A stretch of DNA of 64,000 nt. Source: Croceicoccus marinus (GTDB lineage: Bacteria; Pseudomonadota; Alphaproteobacteria; Sphingomonadales; Sphingomonadaceae). Below the pieces are notes generated by a model. The model was given only the letters and a program-made list of their open reading frames with translations, ran no database searches and had not been told where the DNA came from. The first letter of the stretch is position 1. Every line of letters begins with the position of its first letter. The translations under genes were made by a program, and so were the position numbers. The stretch lies in the NCBI RefSeq assembly GCF_001661675.2, contig NZ_CP019602.1, positions 2,257,501-2,321,500 of the forward strand, given 5' to 3'. Shown piece after piece: positions 30,453-39,701 of this stretch.

Positions 30453-33137
30453 GTGAACAATCGTCTCGCACGTTTCGCCGTGCCCATGGTCATCAGCCTG
30501 GCGGCACTGGCCGCCGGGTGCGCCGCGCCCATGGCGCAGGACCAGGCCGCATCCGCACCCGCGCCGGCCGGCCAGCCCGCCTATCTCGACACCTCGCTCG
30601 ATTTCGAGGCGCGCGCGCAGGATCTCGTCTCGCGCATGACGCTGGAGGAGAAGGCCCGCCAGGCCGGTCACACCGCGCCGCCGATCCCGCGGCTGAAGGT
30701 TCCGGGCTATAACTGGTGGAACGAGGGGCTGCACGGCGTGGCCCGCGCCGGCATCGCCACCGTCTTTCCGCAGGCCATCGGCATGGCGGCGACGTGGGAC
30801 ACCGATCGGATGCACGAAAGCGCGACGATCATCTCGGACGAATTCCGCGCCAAATATCTCGACACGCTGCAGCCCGACGGGTCGAGCGGGTTCTACCAGG
30901 GGCTGACCGTGTGGTCGCCCAACATCAACATCTTCCGCGATCCGCGCTGGGGTCGCGGGCAGGAAACCTATGGCGAGGATCCGGTCCTGACCGGCGAGAT
31001 CGCCAATGCCTTCATCGGCGGGCTGCAGGGCGACGATCCGAAATATTACAAGACGATCGCCACGTCGAAGCATTACGCCGTGCACTCGGGCCCCGAATGG
31101 GGCCGGCACGAGCAGGATTTCCACCCCAGCGCCCGCGACCTTGAGGAAACCTATCTGCCCGCGTTCCGCAAGACCGTGATCGAGGGCGAGGTCGGCTCGA
31201 TCATGTGCGCCTATAACGCGCTCTATGGCATCCCGGCCTGCGCCAGCGAGTTCCTGATGGAGGAGCGGCTGCGCAACGACTGGGGCTTCGACGGCTATGT
31301 CGTCACCGATTGCGGCGGCGCGGCCAATATCTACCGCGAGGATGCGCTGGCCTATGAACTCGACCGGGTGAAGGGCGTCGCGCTGGGCTTCAAGGCCGGC
31401 ATGGACGTCATCTGCGGCGATTATCGCAACGAGCTGACGACCGAGCCAGAGCAGATCGTCGAGGGTGTGCAGACCGGCGTATTGCCGATAGAGGTGCTCG
31501 ACCGCGCGCTGGTCCGCCTGTTCACCGCGCGCATGAAGCTGGGCATGTTCGATCCTTACGAAACCCTGCCCTGGGCCGACATCACGGCACAGGAGTTCGA
31601 CACGCCCGAACACCGCGCCAAGTCGCTCGAGATGGCAAAAGCCTCGATGGTGCTGCTCAAGAACGAAGGCAATCTGCTGCCGATCACAGATGCGCCGCGC
31701 CGCATAGCGGTGCTGGGCCCCAATGCGGACAGTTTCGACACTCTGGTCGGCAATTACTATGGCACGCCGGGCGATCCGGTGACGGTGCTGGACGGGCTGC
31801 GGGCGCGTTTTCCGGACAGCCAGATCGACTATCTGCAGGGCACCGGCCTGATCGGCGCGCCCGAGGCCGATGTCGATGCCTCGGTCCTGTGCGCCGATGC
31901 GGCATGCACCCGCCAGGGCTTGACGGCGGAGCATTTCGACAACGTCAATCTGGAAGGCACGCCGACCGAGACGAGTGTCGAGGAGCGCCCCTATGTGCAA
32001 TGGCGCAGCGACGGCCGCGAGACGTCGATCCGCTGGACCGGCTTCATCAAGGCGCCCGAAACCGGCACCTATAATTTCCGCTTCGCATCCGAAAACGGCT
32101 ACCGCGTCTATGTGGACGGCAAACCGGTGGTCGAGGAATGGGGCGTGGGCGACGCGCCCTCTATCCTGTCGGGCACCACGACGCTTGAGGCCGGGAAGAT
32201 CTATCCGATCCGGGTGGAGGCCTGGCAGCGCGGCCAGCGCGGGGAGCAGTGGCTGGTGTGGAACCGCCCCGGCGACACCGGCGCGCGCGCGGTCGAAGCG
32301 GCGCGCAATGCCGATTTGGTGATCTTCGTCGGCGGGCTTTCCGCCCGGATCGAGGGCGAGGAAATGCGCGTCGAGGCCGAGGGCTTCTCGGGCGGCGACC
32401 GCACCAGGATCGACCTGCCCAAGCCGCAGCAGGACCTGTTGCAGCAGGTACAGGCGGTCGGCAAGCCGACGGTGCTGGTGCTGATGAACGGCAGCGCGCT
32501 GGCCGTGAACTGGGCGGACCAGAACGTGCCCGCCATCGTCGAGGCGTGGTACCCCGGCGGCAGCGGCGGCCACGCTGTCGCGCAGCTGATCGCGGGCGAC
32601 TACAGCCCCGCCGGACGCCTGCCGGTGACCTTCTATCGCGATCTGGACGATCTGCCCGCCTTTACCGATTATTCGATGCGGAACCGTACCTACAAGTACC
32701 ACAAGGGCGAAGTGCTCTATCCCTTCGGCCACGGGCTCAGCTACACCAGCTTCGCCTATTCGAACCCGGTGGCATCGGTGAACACGGATGGCTCCGTCAC
32801 CGTCGCGGTCGAGGTCGCCAATACCGGCGCGATGGACAGCGACGAGGTGGTGCAGCTCTATCTCTCGCGGCCCGGCATGCCGGAACAGCCGATCCGCTCG
32901 CTCGCCGCCTTCGACCGCATCCATCTGGCGCAGGGCGAGACGCGCACGGTCAGCTTCACGCTGGACGAGCGCGACCTGAGCACCGTCGATGCACAGGGCG
33001 TGCGCGCGGTGCGCCCCGGAGAGGTCAATCTGTGGCTTGGCGGCGGCCAACCGGTGTCGCGGCCGGGCCTCGCAGCGGCTCCGGGTGCGGCGACCAGCTT
33101 CACGATCACCGGACCGGTGCGGGTCCTGCCCAAGTAG
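30453..33137 (+). CDS. GH3 beta-glycosidase lipoprotein with inserted PA14 domain (beta-glucosidase/xylosidase)
   Basis: 894 residues from GTG 30453 (GGAG 10 bases upstream). The signal peptide ends in lipobox LAAGC (Cys23), so it is a lipoprotein. The GH3 barrel starts at SRMTLEEKARQAG; the nucleophile is Asp286 in VVTDCGG, and SKHYAVHSGPE binds substrate. A PA14 module (about 490-620, KAPETGTYNFRFASENGYRVYVDG) interrupts the second GH3 domain; ARIEGEEMRVE follows it, and a fibronectin-III-like end closes the protein. This GH3/PA14 layout is common in beta-xylosidases and beta-glucosidases; the exact sugar is open. The upstream operator favours sugar-induced expression. Confidence 0.92.
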   Translation: MNNRLARFAVPMVISLAALAAGCAAPMAQDQAASAPAPAGQPAYLDTSLDFEARAQDLVSRMTLEEKARQAGHTAPPIPRLKVPGYNWWNEGLHGVARAGIATVFPQAIGMAATWDTDRMHESATIISDEFRAKYLDTLQPDGSSGFYQGLTVWSPNINIFRDPRWGRGQETYGEDPVLTGEIANAFIGGLQGDDPKYYKTIATSKHYAVHSGPEWGRHEQDFHPSARDLEETYLPAFRKTVIEGEVGSIMCAYNALYGIPACASEFLMEERLRNDWGFDGYVVTDCGGAANIYREDALAYELDRVKGVALGFKAGMDVICGDYRNELTTEPEQIVEGVQTGVLPIEVLDRALVRLFTARMKLGMFDPYETLPWADITAQEFDTPEHRAKSLEMAKASMVLLKNEGNLLPITDAPRRIAVLGPNADSFDTLVGNYYGTPGDPVTVLDGLRARFPDSQIDYLQGTGLIGAPEADVDASVLCADAACTRQGLTAEHFDNVNLEGTPTETSVEERPYVQWRSDGRETSIRWTGFIKAPETGTYNFRFASENGYRVYVDGKPVVEEWGVGDAPSILSGTTTLEAGKIYPIRVEAWQRGQRGEQWLVWNRPGDTGARAVEAARNADLVIFVGGLSARIEGEEMRVEAEGFSGGDRTRIDLPKPQQDLLQQVQAVGKPTVLVLMNGSALAVNWADQNVPAIVEAWYPGGSGGHAVAQLIAGDYSPAGRLPVTFYRDLDDLPAFTDYSMRNRTYKYHKGEVLYPFGHGLSYTSFAYSNPVASVNTDGSVTVAVEVANTGAMDSDEVVQLYLSRPGMPEQPIRSLAAFDRIHLAQGETRTVSFTLDERDLSTVDAQGVRAVRPGEVNLWLGGGQPVSRPGLAAAPGAATSFTITGPVRVLPK

Positions 33138-33177
33138 GGATCGCACCGGGTCGCAGCGGACAAAAGCATAAGGCGTG

Positions 33178-33205
33178 CGGGCCGTGGCACAGTCGCCACG
33201 GCCCG
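33178..33205 (+). terminator. Hairpin after the GH3 gene
   Basis: A perfect 11-bp stem, CGGGCCGTGGC (33178-33188) with GCCACGGCCCG (33195-33205), has loop ACAGTC. It has no T-run, so it may be a weak terminator or an mRNA-processing hairpin between GH3 and the serine hydrolase gene. Confidence 0.55.
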
Positions 33206-33233
33206 AACGCGGATGGATGGATGGGGTGACAAC

Positions 33234-34514
33234 ATGATCAAGCAAGGCATGGCGCTGGCAAGCGCGTTCGGGCTGGCTGCCTGCGCGAGCGTCCCGGCAT
33301 CCGACATCGCTTCCGGCAGTGCCTTCGCCCCGGATTGCCCGGCGGTCGCCACCTTCCTGGACAGCGCGGTGACGCAGGGCCGCACGGTGGGCGCATCGGC
33401 CCTGATCTGGAAGGACGGCCGCGAGCTGTGCTTCGAACGCGCGGGCCTTGCCTCGCGCGAGGACGACCGTGCGTTCGAGCGTGATACGCTGGTCCAGATC
33501 TTCTCGATGACCAAGCCTGTCACCGGCATCGCGCTGATGCAGCTTTGGGAGCAGGGTCGGTTCGGGTTGGACGATCCGCTGTACTGGCATCTTCCCGAAT
33601 ACAGGAATTTGAAGGTCGCGACCGGGATCGGCAGCGACGGCGAACCGGTGCTGCGCGATCCCTCGCGCCCGCCGACGATCCGCGATGTGCTGCGCCATAC
33701 CGCGGGTTTTACCTATGGCGGATCGCAGGAACCGGCGGATGTCGTCTGGGAACGCTTGCAGCCGCTGTCGGCCGACAACACGCTGGCCGAATTCTCGCAG
33801 AAGATGGCGCAGGTGCCGCTGCTGGCCGATCCGGGTACGCGCTGGGTCTATTCCGCCAGCGTCGACGTCCAGGCCCGGCTTGTCGAGGTGCTTTCGGGCA
33901 TGGCATTCGACGACTATGTCGCCGCGCACATCTTCACCCCGCTGGGCATGACCGACAGCGCGTGGAAGCGCGACAGCGGCGATCTTGACCGTCTTGCCCG
34001 CATCTATGTCGCTGATGAGAACGGCGCCTTGTCCCCCATGCCGCGCGAAGCATGGCTCAATGCGAATTTCGCCGGAAAACCCATGACGATGGGCGGCGCG
34101 GGGATCGTCACCACGGTCGACGATTACATGCGCTTTGCCCGCATGCTGCTGAACGAAGGCGAGTTGGACGGCCGCCGCATCCTGAAGCCCGAGACGATCC
34201 GTCTGATGTCGACGGACATGCTCGACCCGCGCATCCCGGCGGAAAACCGCATGTGGCTGCCGACCAAGGGAACGGGCGGCTTCGGCCTCGACTTCTTCGT
34301 GCGCACCGCCCCGCCGCAGTCGCCGGAAGAGAACAGGGGCACGGTCGGCGAATTCTTCTGGGACGGCCTGCCGTCGATGCTGTTCTGGGTCGATCCGGCG
34401 CAGGACATGGCGGTCGTGTTCGCGACCCAGAAGGTGCCGTTCGACAATGCGCTACACCACGATTTCCGCGATGCCGTGTACGGCGCGGACTACTCCGGCA
34501 TGCCGCCCGAGTAG
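33234..34514 (+). CDS. Serine hydrolase lipoprotein of the beta-lactamase/class C esterase family
   Basis: 426 residues from the ATG at 33234, preceded by GGGGTGA. The signal ends in lipobox LAAC (Cys17). The catalytic Ser-x-x-Lys is SMTK (near residue 92) and the second motif Tyr is in WVYSAS. DVLRHTAGFTYGG is typical of EstB-like and penicillin-binding-protein-like hydrolases. An ester- or amide-cleaving envelope enzyme is likely. Its place between GH3 and GH9 suggests removal of ester groups from glycan substrates, but a peptidoglycan role cannot be excluded. Confidence 0.85.
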   Translation: MIKQGMALASAFGLAACASVPASDIASGSAFAPDCPAVATFLDSAVTQGRTVGASALIWKDGRELCFERAGLASREDDRAFERDTLVQIFSMTKPVTGIALMQLWEQGRFGLDDPLYWHLPEYRNLKVATGIGSDGEPVLRDPSRPPTIRDVLRHTAGFTYGGSQEPADVVWERLQPLSADNTLAEFSQKMAQVPLLADPGTRWVYSASVDVQARLVEVLSGMAFDDYVAAHIFTPLGMTDSAWKRDSGDLDRLARIYVADENGALSPMPREAWLNANFAGKPMTMGGAGIVTTVDDYMRFARMLLNEGELDGRRILKPETIRLMSTDMLDPRIPAENRMWLPTKGTGGFGLDFFVRTAPPQSPEENRGTVGEFFWDGLPSMLFWVDPAQDMAVVFATQKVPFDNALHHDFRDAVYGADYSGMPPE

Positions 34515-34517
34515 GCC

Positions 34518-34557
34518 CGTGGCAGTCGGGGCTGGCCGCGGCCGCCCGACTGCCACG
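34518..34557. terminator. Large hairpin between convergent serine hydrolase and GH9 genes
   Basis: A perfect 13-bp stem, CGTGGCAGTCGGG (34518-34530) with CCCGACTGCCACG (34545-34557), has a loop that itself contains GGCCGCGGCC. Position and symmetry suit a bidirectional terminator, though no T-tract is present on either side. Confidence 0.6.
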
Positions 34558-34577
34558 CCGGACCGGCAGCGCGCCCG

Positions 34578-37142
34578 TCAATCGGCGGGCGCCGCCTTTC
34601 CCCCGTAGAGCGCGTCCGCCGCCAGGGCCAGGAACATGTAGTTCGTTGCCCCGCCGCCCATCACATATTCGCCCTGCTGCCAGAAATAGGGCCATTCCTT
34701 AAGCTCGGGCAAATCCGGCCGCACGAGATTGGTGCCTGAAATGACGCCCCCCGGGATATACGACCAGTCGGCCCGGTTGACGCCATAGGCCACGGTCGCG
34801 GATTGCGCGCCGACGCCCGACACGAAGCTGGCGCGGTTTTCCCCCGGATGGACGCCAAGCACGAAGTTCAGCGCGCTCAAGAAGCCGTCCGTCGACGTGG
34901 CTTCGGGCCAGCCCTTGTGGAAGAACCATTGGCGCACGCCAAGCGACTGGATGGTCCAGCCCGCACCCCAGATTTCGGGTTCGTACGGGACGCCATAGGG
35001 GCTGTCAGTGCGGGCGCTCTGCTCCACCTTGCGCTGATGTTCGGCGACCGCCGCTGCCAGCCGCTGGCGAAAGCCCGCGGGCAGGCGATTCTCGATTGAT
35101 GCCAGCCGCCATCCGCTGTCGGCAATATCCTCGATGATCGCGCCCTCCATCGCGGCAAGCTGCGCGATATAGGCCTCGTCTCCGGTCGATTGCGCAAGCT
35201 CCGCCAGCGCGAAGGTCTTGTTCGATACGTTCTGCGATCGGTCCAGCGCCTGCGCCGCGATGGCGCTTGCGGCGTCGATGGCCTCCTGCCCCAGCGGCGA
35301 CCCCTTGGCCCGCATCACCCGGCCCGCCGCAGCTAGCCCGCCGGCGACATAGAGCTCGCGGTCGGGATTATCCTCGGTAAAGACCCAGCGGTCGTCCCAC
35401 GCGATCGGATTGCCGCTGGTGTCCAGGCCGAGGCCATCGACGGGCTTTCTAGAGATATTATCGGTGTGGTTCGCCGCGTCCCCCAGCATGACATAGGCGC
35501 GCAGGCTTGGCGTGATGATGCCGCGGTACAGCCTGCCCAGCGAGCGATAGCCGCCCAGCACGCTGAGAAGCCCATGCTCGATCTGCTGGACCGCGTCATT
35601 GACGCCGTCCGGGTCGTGGATCTCGACCAGCCGGTTCGCCTGGTCGATGGTGGTCGCGTCATAATCGAGGTCGAATTCCTCGACCATCTTGGCGAGCATC
35701 CAGGTCGTGCCGATCTGCGATTCCACGCGCAGATCGTAGTCGCCCGCGTCATGCCACCCGCCGCGGTCGAGCCCGGGCACCATGTCGCCCGGCTCGTACC
35801 CGGTCAGCGTGGAGGGTCCCTGAACGTACCCGTCGATATGGTTCAGCCCGGTCGGGGCCATCAACGCATCGTCTAGGTGGTCGAGTCCGTGCCAGATCCG
35901 GTATTTCTCGTTCACGCGCATGTGACACATCTGCACGGGCAGGAAATATTCCAGCGTCGGCTGCCAGGCGTGGCGCGAATAGACCAGCGGATCGATGCGG
36001 AACGTGTTCGAGGTCGCGCCGCCGTACTCGATCTCGTACAGGCCGGGCACCTTAACCGCGCTGAAGTCCAGCAGCGCATAATCATAGCGCAGGAAGTCGC
36101 CCCATTGGTCGGGCACGGCCGACAGTACCGGCTCGCGGCCCTGCGCAGTCAGGCGGTAGAGCGTCGCCTCGCCTGCAGTGGCGCTGCCGGCGGCCGTCTC
36201 TATCACCGCGCGCTTGGGCTGGGCGGGCGCGTAGCCAAGCTGCGAGACCTGGATGACCGGCTGATAGCTCCAGTCGGCCACGGTCTTCGGCGTGACGATC
36301 CACTCCACCGCGTTTTTGGTCGCGCCGGCGGGGATCGGCGTGCGGACGATGTACCAGCCGTTGTTATGCGCCGATCGCCCGTCGATCAGCTGCAGCTCGC
36401 CCGCTCCGACATTGCGGAAGCTGATGCGCTGCAATGCGCTTTCAGGCGCGACGGTCAGCAGCTGGCCGCTCGCCAGCGGCGCGGCGAGCGCCTGATCGTT
36501 GGGATCCTGCACCGGCCCATTCGCCTGGACATTGCGCGGAACGGCCACCGTCCCGCCGCTTGCCGTGACCATCGGACCTTCGGGCTGGCGGTTGAACAGC
36601 CCGGCAGCGTCATCCATCAGCCAGGCCTTGCCGAACAATTCGCCCGGAAAAAGCTCCATGTTGAAGCCCACTCGCCCGACCCATTCGGGCGGCAGTGGCT
36701 TGTCGAGATCGACCGTGATGCGAAACGCACCTCCGTCGGACGGCGTGACGGACACGGTATAGGCCAGATCGAGATCGGGATAGAAGATCGGGTTGAAGCC
36801 GCGTCCGTCTTTGGCAGGATCGGGGTAGGACAGCGTCTGCCGGATGGTGCCGGTCGCCGGATCGATGGTCCGCTCGCCCGCGGAGATCGGCATGGGGGAC
36901 CATTGGCCGGGCTCGGGCTCAAGCCGCACGTCTCCGTTGGCGGCAACCCTGCGGCCGTGCTGTATGATCGTGACGCCGGTCTGGTGGCCATCGGGATAGA
37001 TGTCGTCGAACACGATCACGTCCAGCGCATGCGCGCTGAGATAGCCCTTGTCCTCGTCGAGCGTCAGTTCGGCCTGCTTATCCGGTCCGGCTGCCAGCAG
37101 CAGCGGTGCGCCTGCCAGCAGCAGAAGCTTGCGATATGTCAC
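34578..37142 (-). CDS. GH9 family glycoside hydrolase (endoglucanase-type) with long N-terminal extension
   Basis: 854 residues with a signal peptide (MTYRKLLLLAGAPLLLAAGP). The first 300 or so residues form an undefined beta-rich region. An Ig-like CelD-N domain follows (YQPVIQVSQLGYAPAQPKRAVI), then the GH9 (alpha/alpha)6 barrel. The base motif is WHDAGDYD (near 465), and the C-terminal segment with the catalytic acid is QQGEYVMGGGATNYMFLALAAD (acid Glu near 823). It would cut beta-1,4-glucan or mixed glucans, with GH3 finishing the oligosaccharides. No operator like that before GH3 was seen upstream. Confidence 0.88.
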   Translation of the reverse strand: MTYRKLLLLAGAPLLLAAGPDKQAELTLDEDKGYLSAHALDVIVFDDIYPDGHQTGVTIIQHGRRVAANGDVRLEPEPGQWSPMPISAGERTIDPATGTIRQTLSYPDPAKDGRGFNPIFYPDLDLAYTVSVTPSDGGAFRITVDLDKPLPPEWVGRVGFNMELFPGELFGKAWLMDDAAGLFNRQPEGPMVTASGGTVAVPRNVQANGPVQDPNDQALAAPLASGQLLTVAPESALQRISFRNVGAGELQLIDGRSAHNNGWYIVRTPIPAGATKNAVEWIVTPKTVADWSYQPVIQVSQLGYAPAQPKRAVIETAAGSATAGEATLYRLTAQGREPVLSAVPDQWGDFLRYDYALLDFSAVKVPGLYEIEYGGATSNTFRIDPLVYSRHAWQPTLEYFLPVQMCHMRVNEKYRIWHGLDHLDDALMAPTGLNHIDGYVQGPSTLTGYEPGDMVPGLDRGGWHDAGDYDLRVESQIGTTWMLAKMVEEFDLDYDATTIDQANRLVEIHDPDGVNDAVQQIEHGLLSVLGGYRSLGRLYRGIITPSLRAYVMLGDAANHTDNISRKPVDGLGLDTSGNPIAWDDRWVFTEDNPDRELYVAGGLAAAGRVMRAKGSPLGQEAIDAASAIAAQALDRSQNVSNKTFALAELAQSTGDEAYIAQLAAMEGAIIEDIADSGWRLASIENRLPAGFRQRLAAAVAEHQRKVEQSARTDSPYGVPYEPEIWGAGWTIQSLGVRQWFFHKGWPEATSTDGFLSALNFVLGVHPGENRASFVSGVGAQSATVAYGVNRADWSYIPGGVISGTNLVRPDLPELKEWPYFWQQGEYVMGGGATNYMFLALAADALYGGKAAPAD

Positions 37143-37398
37143 CCGGTGTTTCCTCCCCCGATCGTTGCATCGGAACCTAGCGTGCCAGGCGCGTTATGCA
37201 AAAGCGGAAACGCCAATGGATGCCGTAACGTCGACTGCAATTCGGCCTTCGGCATTCCGGTTGGATGAAGGGCTTACCCGGAGGGAAATGACGGCTGGCC
37301 TGGGCATCTCGGTATATGGACCGGAGACGGCCTGCCCATGGAATTGATTGCGGACTTCCGGGATCGATCATCCGGAAGCTGACGGTCGGCGACCGGCG

Positions 37399-37800
37399 TT
37401 AGGTCCGGTCGATATCGACCTCGGTGCGGGTCAGTTCGATTTCCCTGCTGTCGGTGACGGTGCGTTTCGTGCGGCGGAGGTGGATTTCCTCGCGCAGTAC
37501 CATTTCGATCGTGACCTTCAGCCGTTCTTCGACGACCGGGATGATGGTGACGTCGCCCTCTTCCCGGATTTCCGGATGCCGATCGACGACACGCCCCACG
37601 GCTACGCGCTCGACCGAGAGATCCTCCTGCGCCAATTCTTCGGCGACGGTCACGGATTCGGTCACCGGGCGCGTCGTTACGGACACCGAATGGCCATCGA
37701 TTGGCCGCTTCCCGACCACCAGGCGCTCCTCGACGACGGGGATGGTGACGGTCTGGTCGCCCGGCTTCCCGGTTTGCGGATCGATGTTGTCGGCTGTCAT
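37399..37800 (-). CDS. YsnF/DUF2382 stress-associated protein
   Basis: 133 residues from the ATG at 37800 (the frame is open to 37863, but that part is upstream hairpin sequence). Two half-repeats of the DUF2382 type are visible: VTIPVVEERLVVGKRPIDGH and VTIIPVVEERLKVTIEMVLR. The protein is highly charged, with no membrane segment. In other bacteria such proteins are stress-induced, with unknown biochemistry. It lies downstream of a related PRC-barrel gene in the same orientation. Confidence 0.8.
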   Translation of the reverse strand: MTADNIDPQTGKPGDQTVTIPVVEERLVVGKRPIDGHSVSVTTRPVTESVTVAEELAQEDLSVERVAVGRVVDRHPEIREEGDVTIIPVVEERLKVTIEMVLREEIHLRRTKRTVTDSREIELTRTEVDIDRT

Positions 37801-37826
37801 GAAAATGTCCTTCGGTTCACGCGAAC

Positions 37827-37857
37827 GGGCCGGATGTCGATTGGCGACATCCGGCCC
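37827..37857. terminator. Perfect hairpin between two DUF2382 genes
   Basis: GGGCCGGATGTCG (37827-37839) pairs over 13 bp with CGACATCCGGCCC (37845-37857), loop ATTGG. It follows the PRC-barrel gene stop (- strand) by about 25 bases. There is no T-tract, so it could attenuate or stabilise the mRNA rather than fully terminate. Confidence 0.6.
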
Positions 37858-37881
37858 GCGCATTAGTCGCTCTGGCGACGA

Positions 37882-38553
37882 TCAGCGGCGGTCGCGGCCC
37901 CGGCTGTCGTTCGCATTCTTGTCGACGTCGACTTCCGTGTGGCGCACGGTTTCCTCGACATGCTCGACGCGGTCCTTGCCGGTCTTCTTCAGCACGACCT
38001 CGTCGGTGACGACCGCATCCTTGGCGACGACGAGTTCCTCGTCATGCTCGGTCATGGTCACCGTCTTGCCGTCGAGCAGCTTGTCGGCTTCGCGGCCCGA
38101 GACGCGGCGGTCCACTTCGCGGGTGTCGACGCTGACCGTCTCGTCGCGCAAAGCGACGTCTTCGGACACGGTATCGGACACGACCCGCGACCTTACGCCG
38201 ATGGACTTGCCATGGTCAGCGGTGCGCTTGCCGATTGCGACGCGTTCCTCGACCACGGGAATGACTTCCTCGGAAACTGCGGCGCCGCCTTCCTTGGCAT
38301 GGGCCATCGATGCCTCGCCATAGACAACGGCGTCATCATGGATTTCCAGCGGGCCGACGGCGCAACAACGGCCGTCTTCCAGGCGAACCGCCTCGACGCG
38401 GTTCTTGTCCCTACCAACGAGCAGGTCGGTAATGATGCCGTATTTCTCGCCGGTCGGGCTGACCAGCGGACGGCCACGGATATCCTGCGATTCGTGCTCG
38501 AGTTCGTAATTGTCAAGCGAGTCGAGATGTTCGTAGCGTGTGTCATGACGCAT
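37882..38553 (-). CDS. PRC-barrel plus DUF2382 (YsnF-like) stress protein
   Basis: 223 residues. An N-terminal PRC-barrel (about 20-85: DIRGRPLVSPTGEKYGIITD to GPLEIHDDAVVYG) is followed by a DUF2382 domain (about 100-210: VIPVVEERVAIGKRTADHG and HVEETVRHTEVDVDKN). The C-terminus is very acidic and basic, with no membrane segment. Such proteins are typical general-stress or desiccation proteins. No exact EcfG site was found upstream, so stress control is inferred only from the family. Confidence 0.82.
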   Translation of the reverse strand: MRHDTRYEHLDSLDNYELEHESQDIRGRPLVSPTGEKYGIITDLLVGRDKNRVEAVRLEDGRCCAVGPLEIHDDAVVYGEASMAHAKEGGAAVSEEVIPVVEERVAIGKRTADHGKSIGVRSRVVSDTVSEDVALRDETVSVDTREVDRRVSGREADKLLDGKTVTMTEHDEELVVAKDAVVTDEVVLKKTGKDRVEHVEETVRHTEVDVDKNANDSRGRDRR

Positions 38554-38612
38554 GGTTAAATTCCTTCGTTCTTGGGGGGAGGTGCATTGCCGCCCGAATT
38601 GGCGGCAAGGCT

Positions 38613-39083
38613 TCAGCTCACCATTTCGATGTCGGTTGCGTAGATGTAGCTTTCGGTACCGGCGGGGATCTCGGCCATGACGCCGGCGGGCAGTGCCTCG
38701 CTTGCGCTCATCACCGTGCCGTCGAGGTTCACGAGCGAGCCGACATTAATGTCGAATTCGCCTTCCGTGGCGGTACCGGGCGTCCGGGTCTGATCGAACA
38801 GCACCAGCATGTCCTGGCCGTTGGCGTCGACGCGAAAGGCCATGTCGCCAGTCAGCTCGGTAACGCGCACCTGGTCGAGGTTGACCGTATCGCCAATGGC
38901 CATCGCGGTCATGGCGGTACCGGCCATGGGCTCGGTCGCGACGGTGTCGTTGTCGGTATATTCGACGACGTCACCATCGTCGTTATCCAGCAGCCACCAG
39001 GCCAGCAGGATTATGGCCACGACGGCCAGGATAATCCAAAGCCACTTCTTGTCGGATTTCTCTTTTACCGGGATCTCTGCCAT
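38613..39083 (-). CDS. Membrane-anchored protein of unknown function
   Basis: 156 residues. A short basic N-terminus and one membrane helix (about 13-32, KWLWIILAVVAIILLAWWLL) are followed by an acidic linker and a beta-rich domain (VNLDQVRVTELTGDMAFRVDANGQDMLVLFDQ), which resembles OB-fold/BOF-type or lipocalin-like small domains without a certain match. It precedes the PRC-barrel gene by 59 bases in the same orientation and may share its transcript. Confidence 0.7.
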   Translation of the reverse strand: MAEIPVKEKSDKKWLWIILAVVAIILLAWWLLDNDDGDVVEYTDNDTVATEPMAGTAMTAMAIGDTVNLDQVRVTELTGDMAFRVDANGQDMLVLFDQTRTPGTATEGEFDINVGSLVNLDGTVMSASEALPAGVMAEIPAGTESYIYATDIEMVS

Positions 39084-39152
39084 CGTGTTTTCTCCATTTT
39101 GAATCGATATGTTCTGGCGGCGCGCAACGATTGCGCTCGCCGCATAAGGTGA

Positions 39153-39437
39153 TCAGCGCCAGCTGGCGGTTTCGCCGGGCCAGTAGCGCAAGGGCCGATC
39201 GCCCCTGGCAAGGCCCGCGGCGCGGGGGTTCATGCAATTGTCCTGCCGGTCGCTTGCGCAGATCTGGTATTCGGTGCCGCCCACCCGCACGACCTGCACC
39301 CTTCCGTCGGGACCGCGCGTCACAATTTCGGGGGACGCCGCCTTGAAATTGGCGGGCTTGTCCTGCGCGGAGACACTGGTCGAAGCCGATAATAAAATCG
39401 CAGCTGACGCTATTATCGATATACGGTTATCGACCAT
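39153..39437 (-). CDS. Small secreted protein of unknown function
   Basis: 94 residues with a signal peptide (MVDNRISIIASAAILLSAST, cleavage near VSA-QDK). The mature part has two cysteines (QICASDRQDNCMNP), suggesting a disulfide-bonded periplasmic protein, and ends RPLRYWPGETASWR. Similar short Cys-pair proteins occur in sphingomonads without known function. The DNA upstream (39438-39700) is AT-richer than its neighbours and shows no gene. Confidence 0.65.
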   Translation of the reverse strand: MVDNRISIIASAAILLSASTSVSAQDKPANFKAASPEIVTRGPDGRVQVVRVGGTEYQICASDRQDNCMNPRAAGLARGDRPLRYWPGETASWR

Positions 39438-39701
39438 ATCCCCTCTGCCATTCAGTATTTATCTTGTATTCATCTAAAGCAAACAGCGTATGCTTTCGTT
39501 CCGGACCGATCATAATATATTTCCAGAATTGGAATTGCTTGACCCGTTTTTTTGTGAAGAGCAGTCATTTTGGAATTCGGCCGCTCACGGTTGGGCTCAA
39601 AATGAGCTATGGCCGGAATATAAACTTGCAACAGATCGCATCGGCGCAATGCGGAATTGGCCGCGCAATAGCGTTGCCATTCGCTCCAAAGGCCCCGCCC
39701 T

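Noticed and set aside
30354..33929. Open frame of 1191 codons on the - strand
   Set aside because: It is antisense to the well-supported GH3 and serine hydrolase genes, is Arg/His/Asp-rich without domains, and has no ribosome-binding site.
37172..37195. GGAAC...CGTT upstream of the GH9 gene, resembling an EcfG promoter
   Set aside because: The spacer is 15 bases instead of 16-17, it points away from GH9 on the + strand, and no + strand gene follows.
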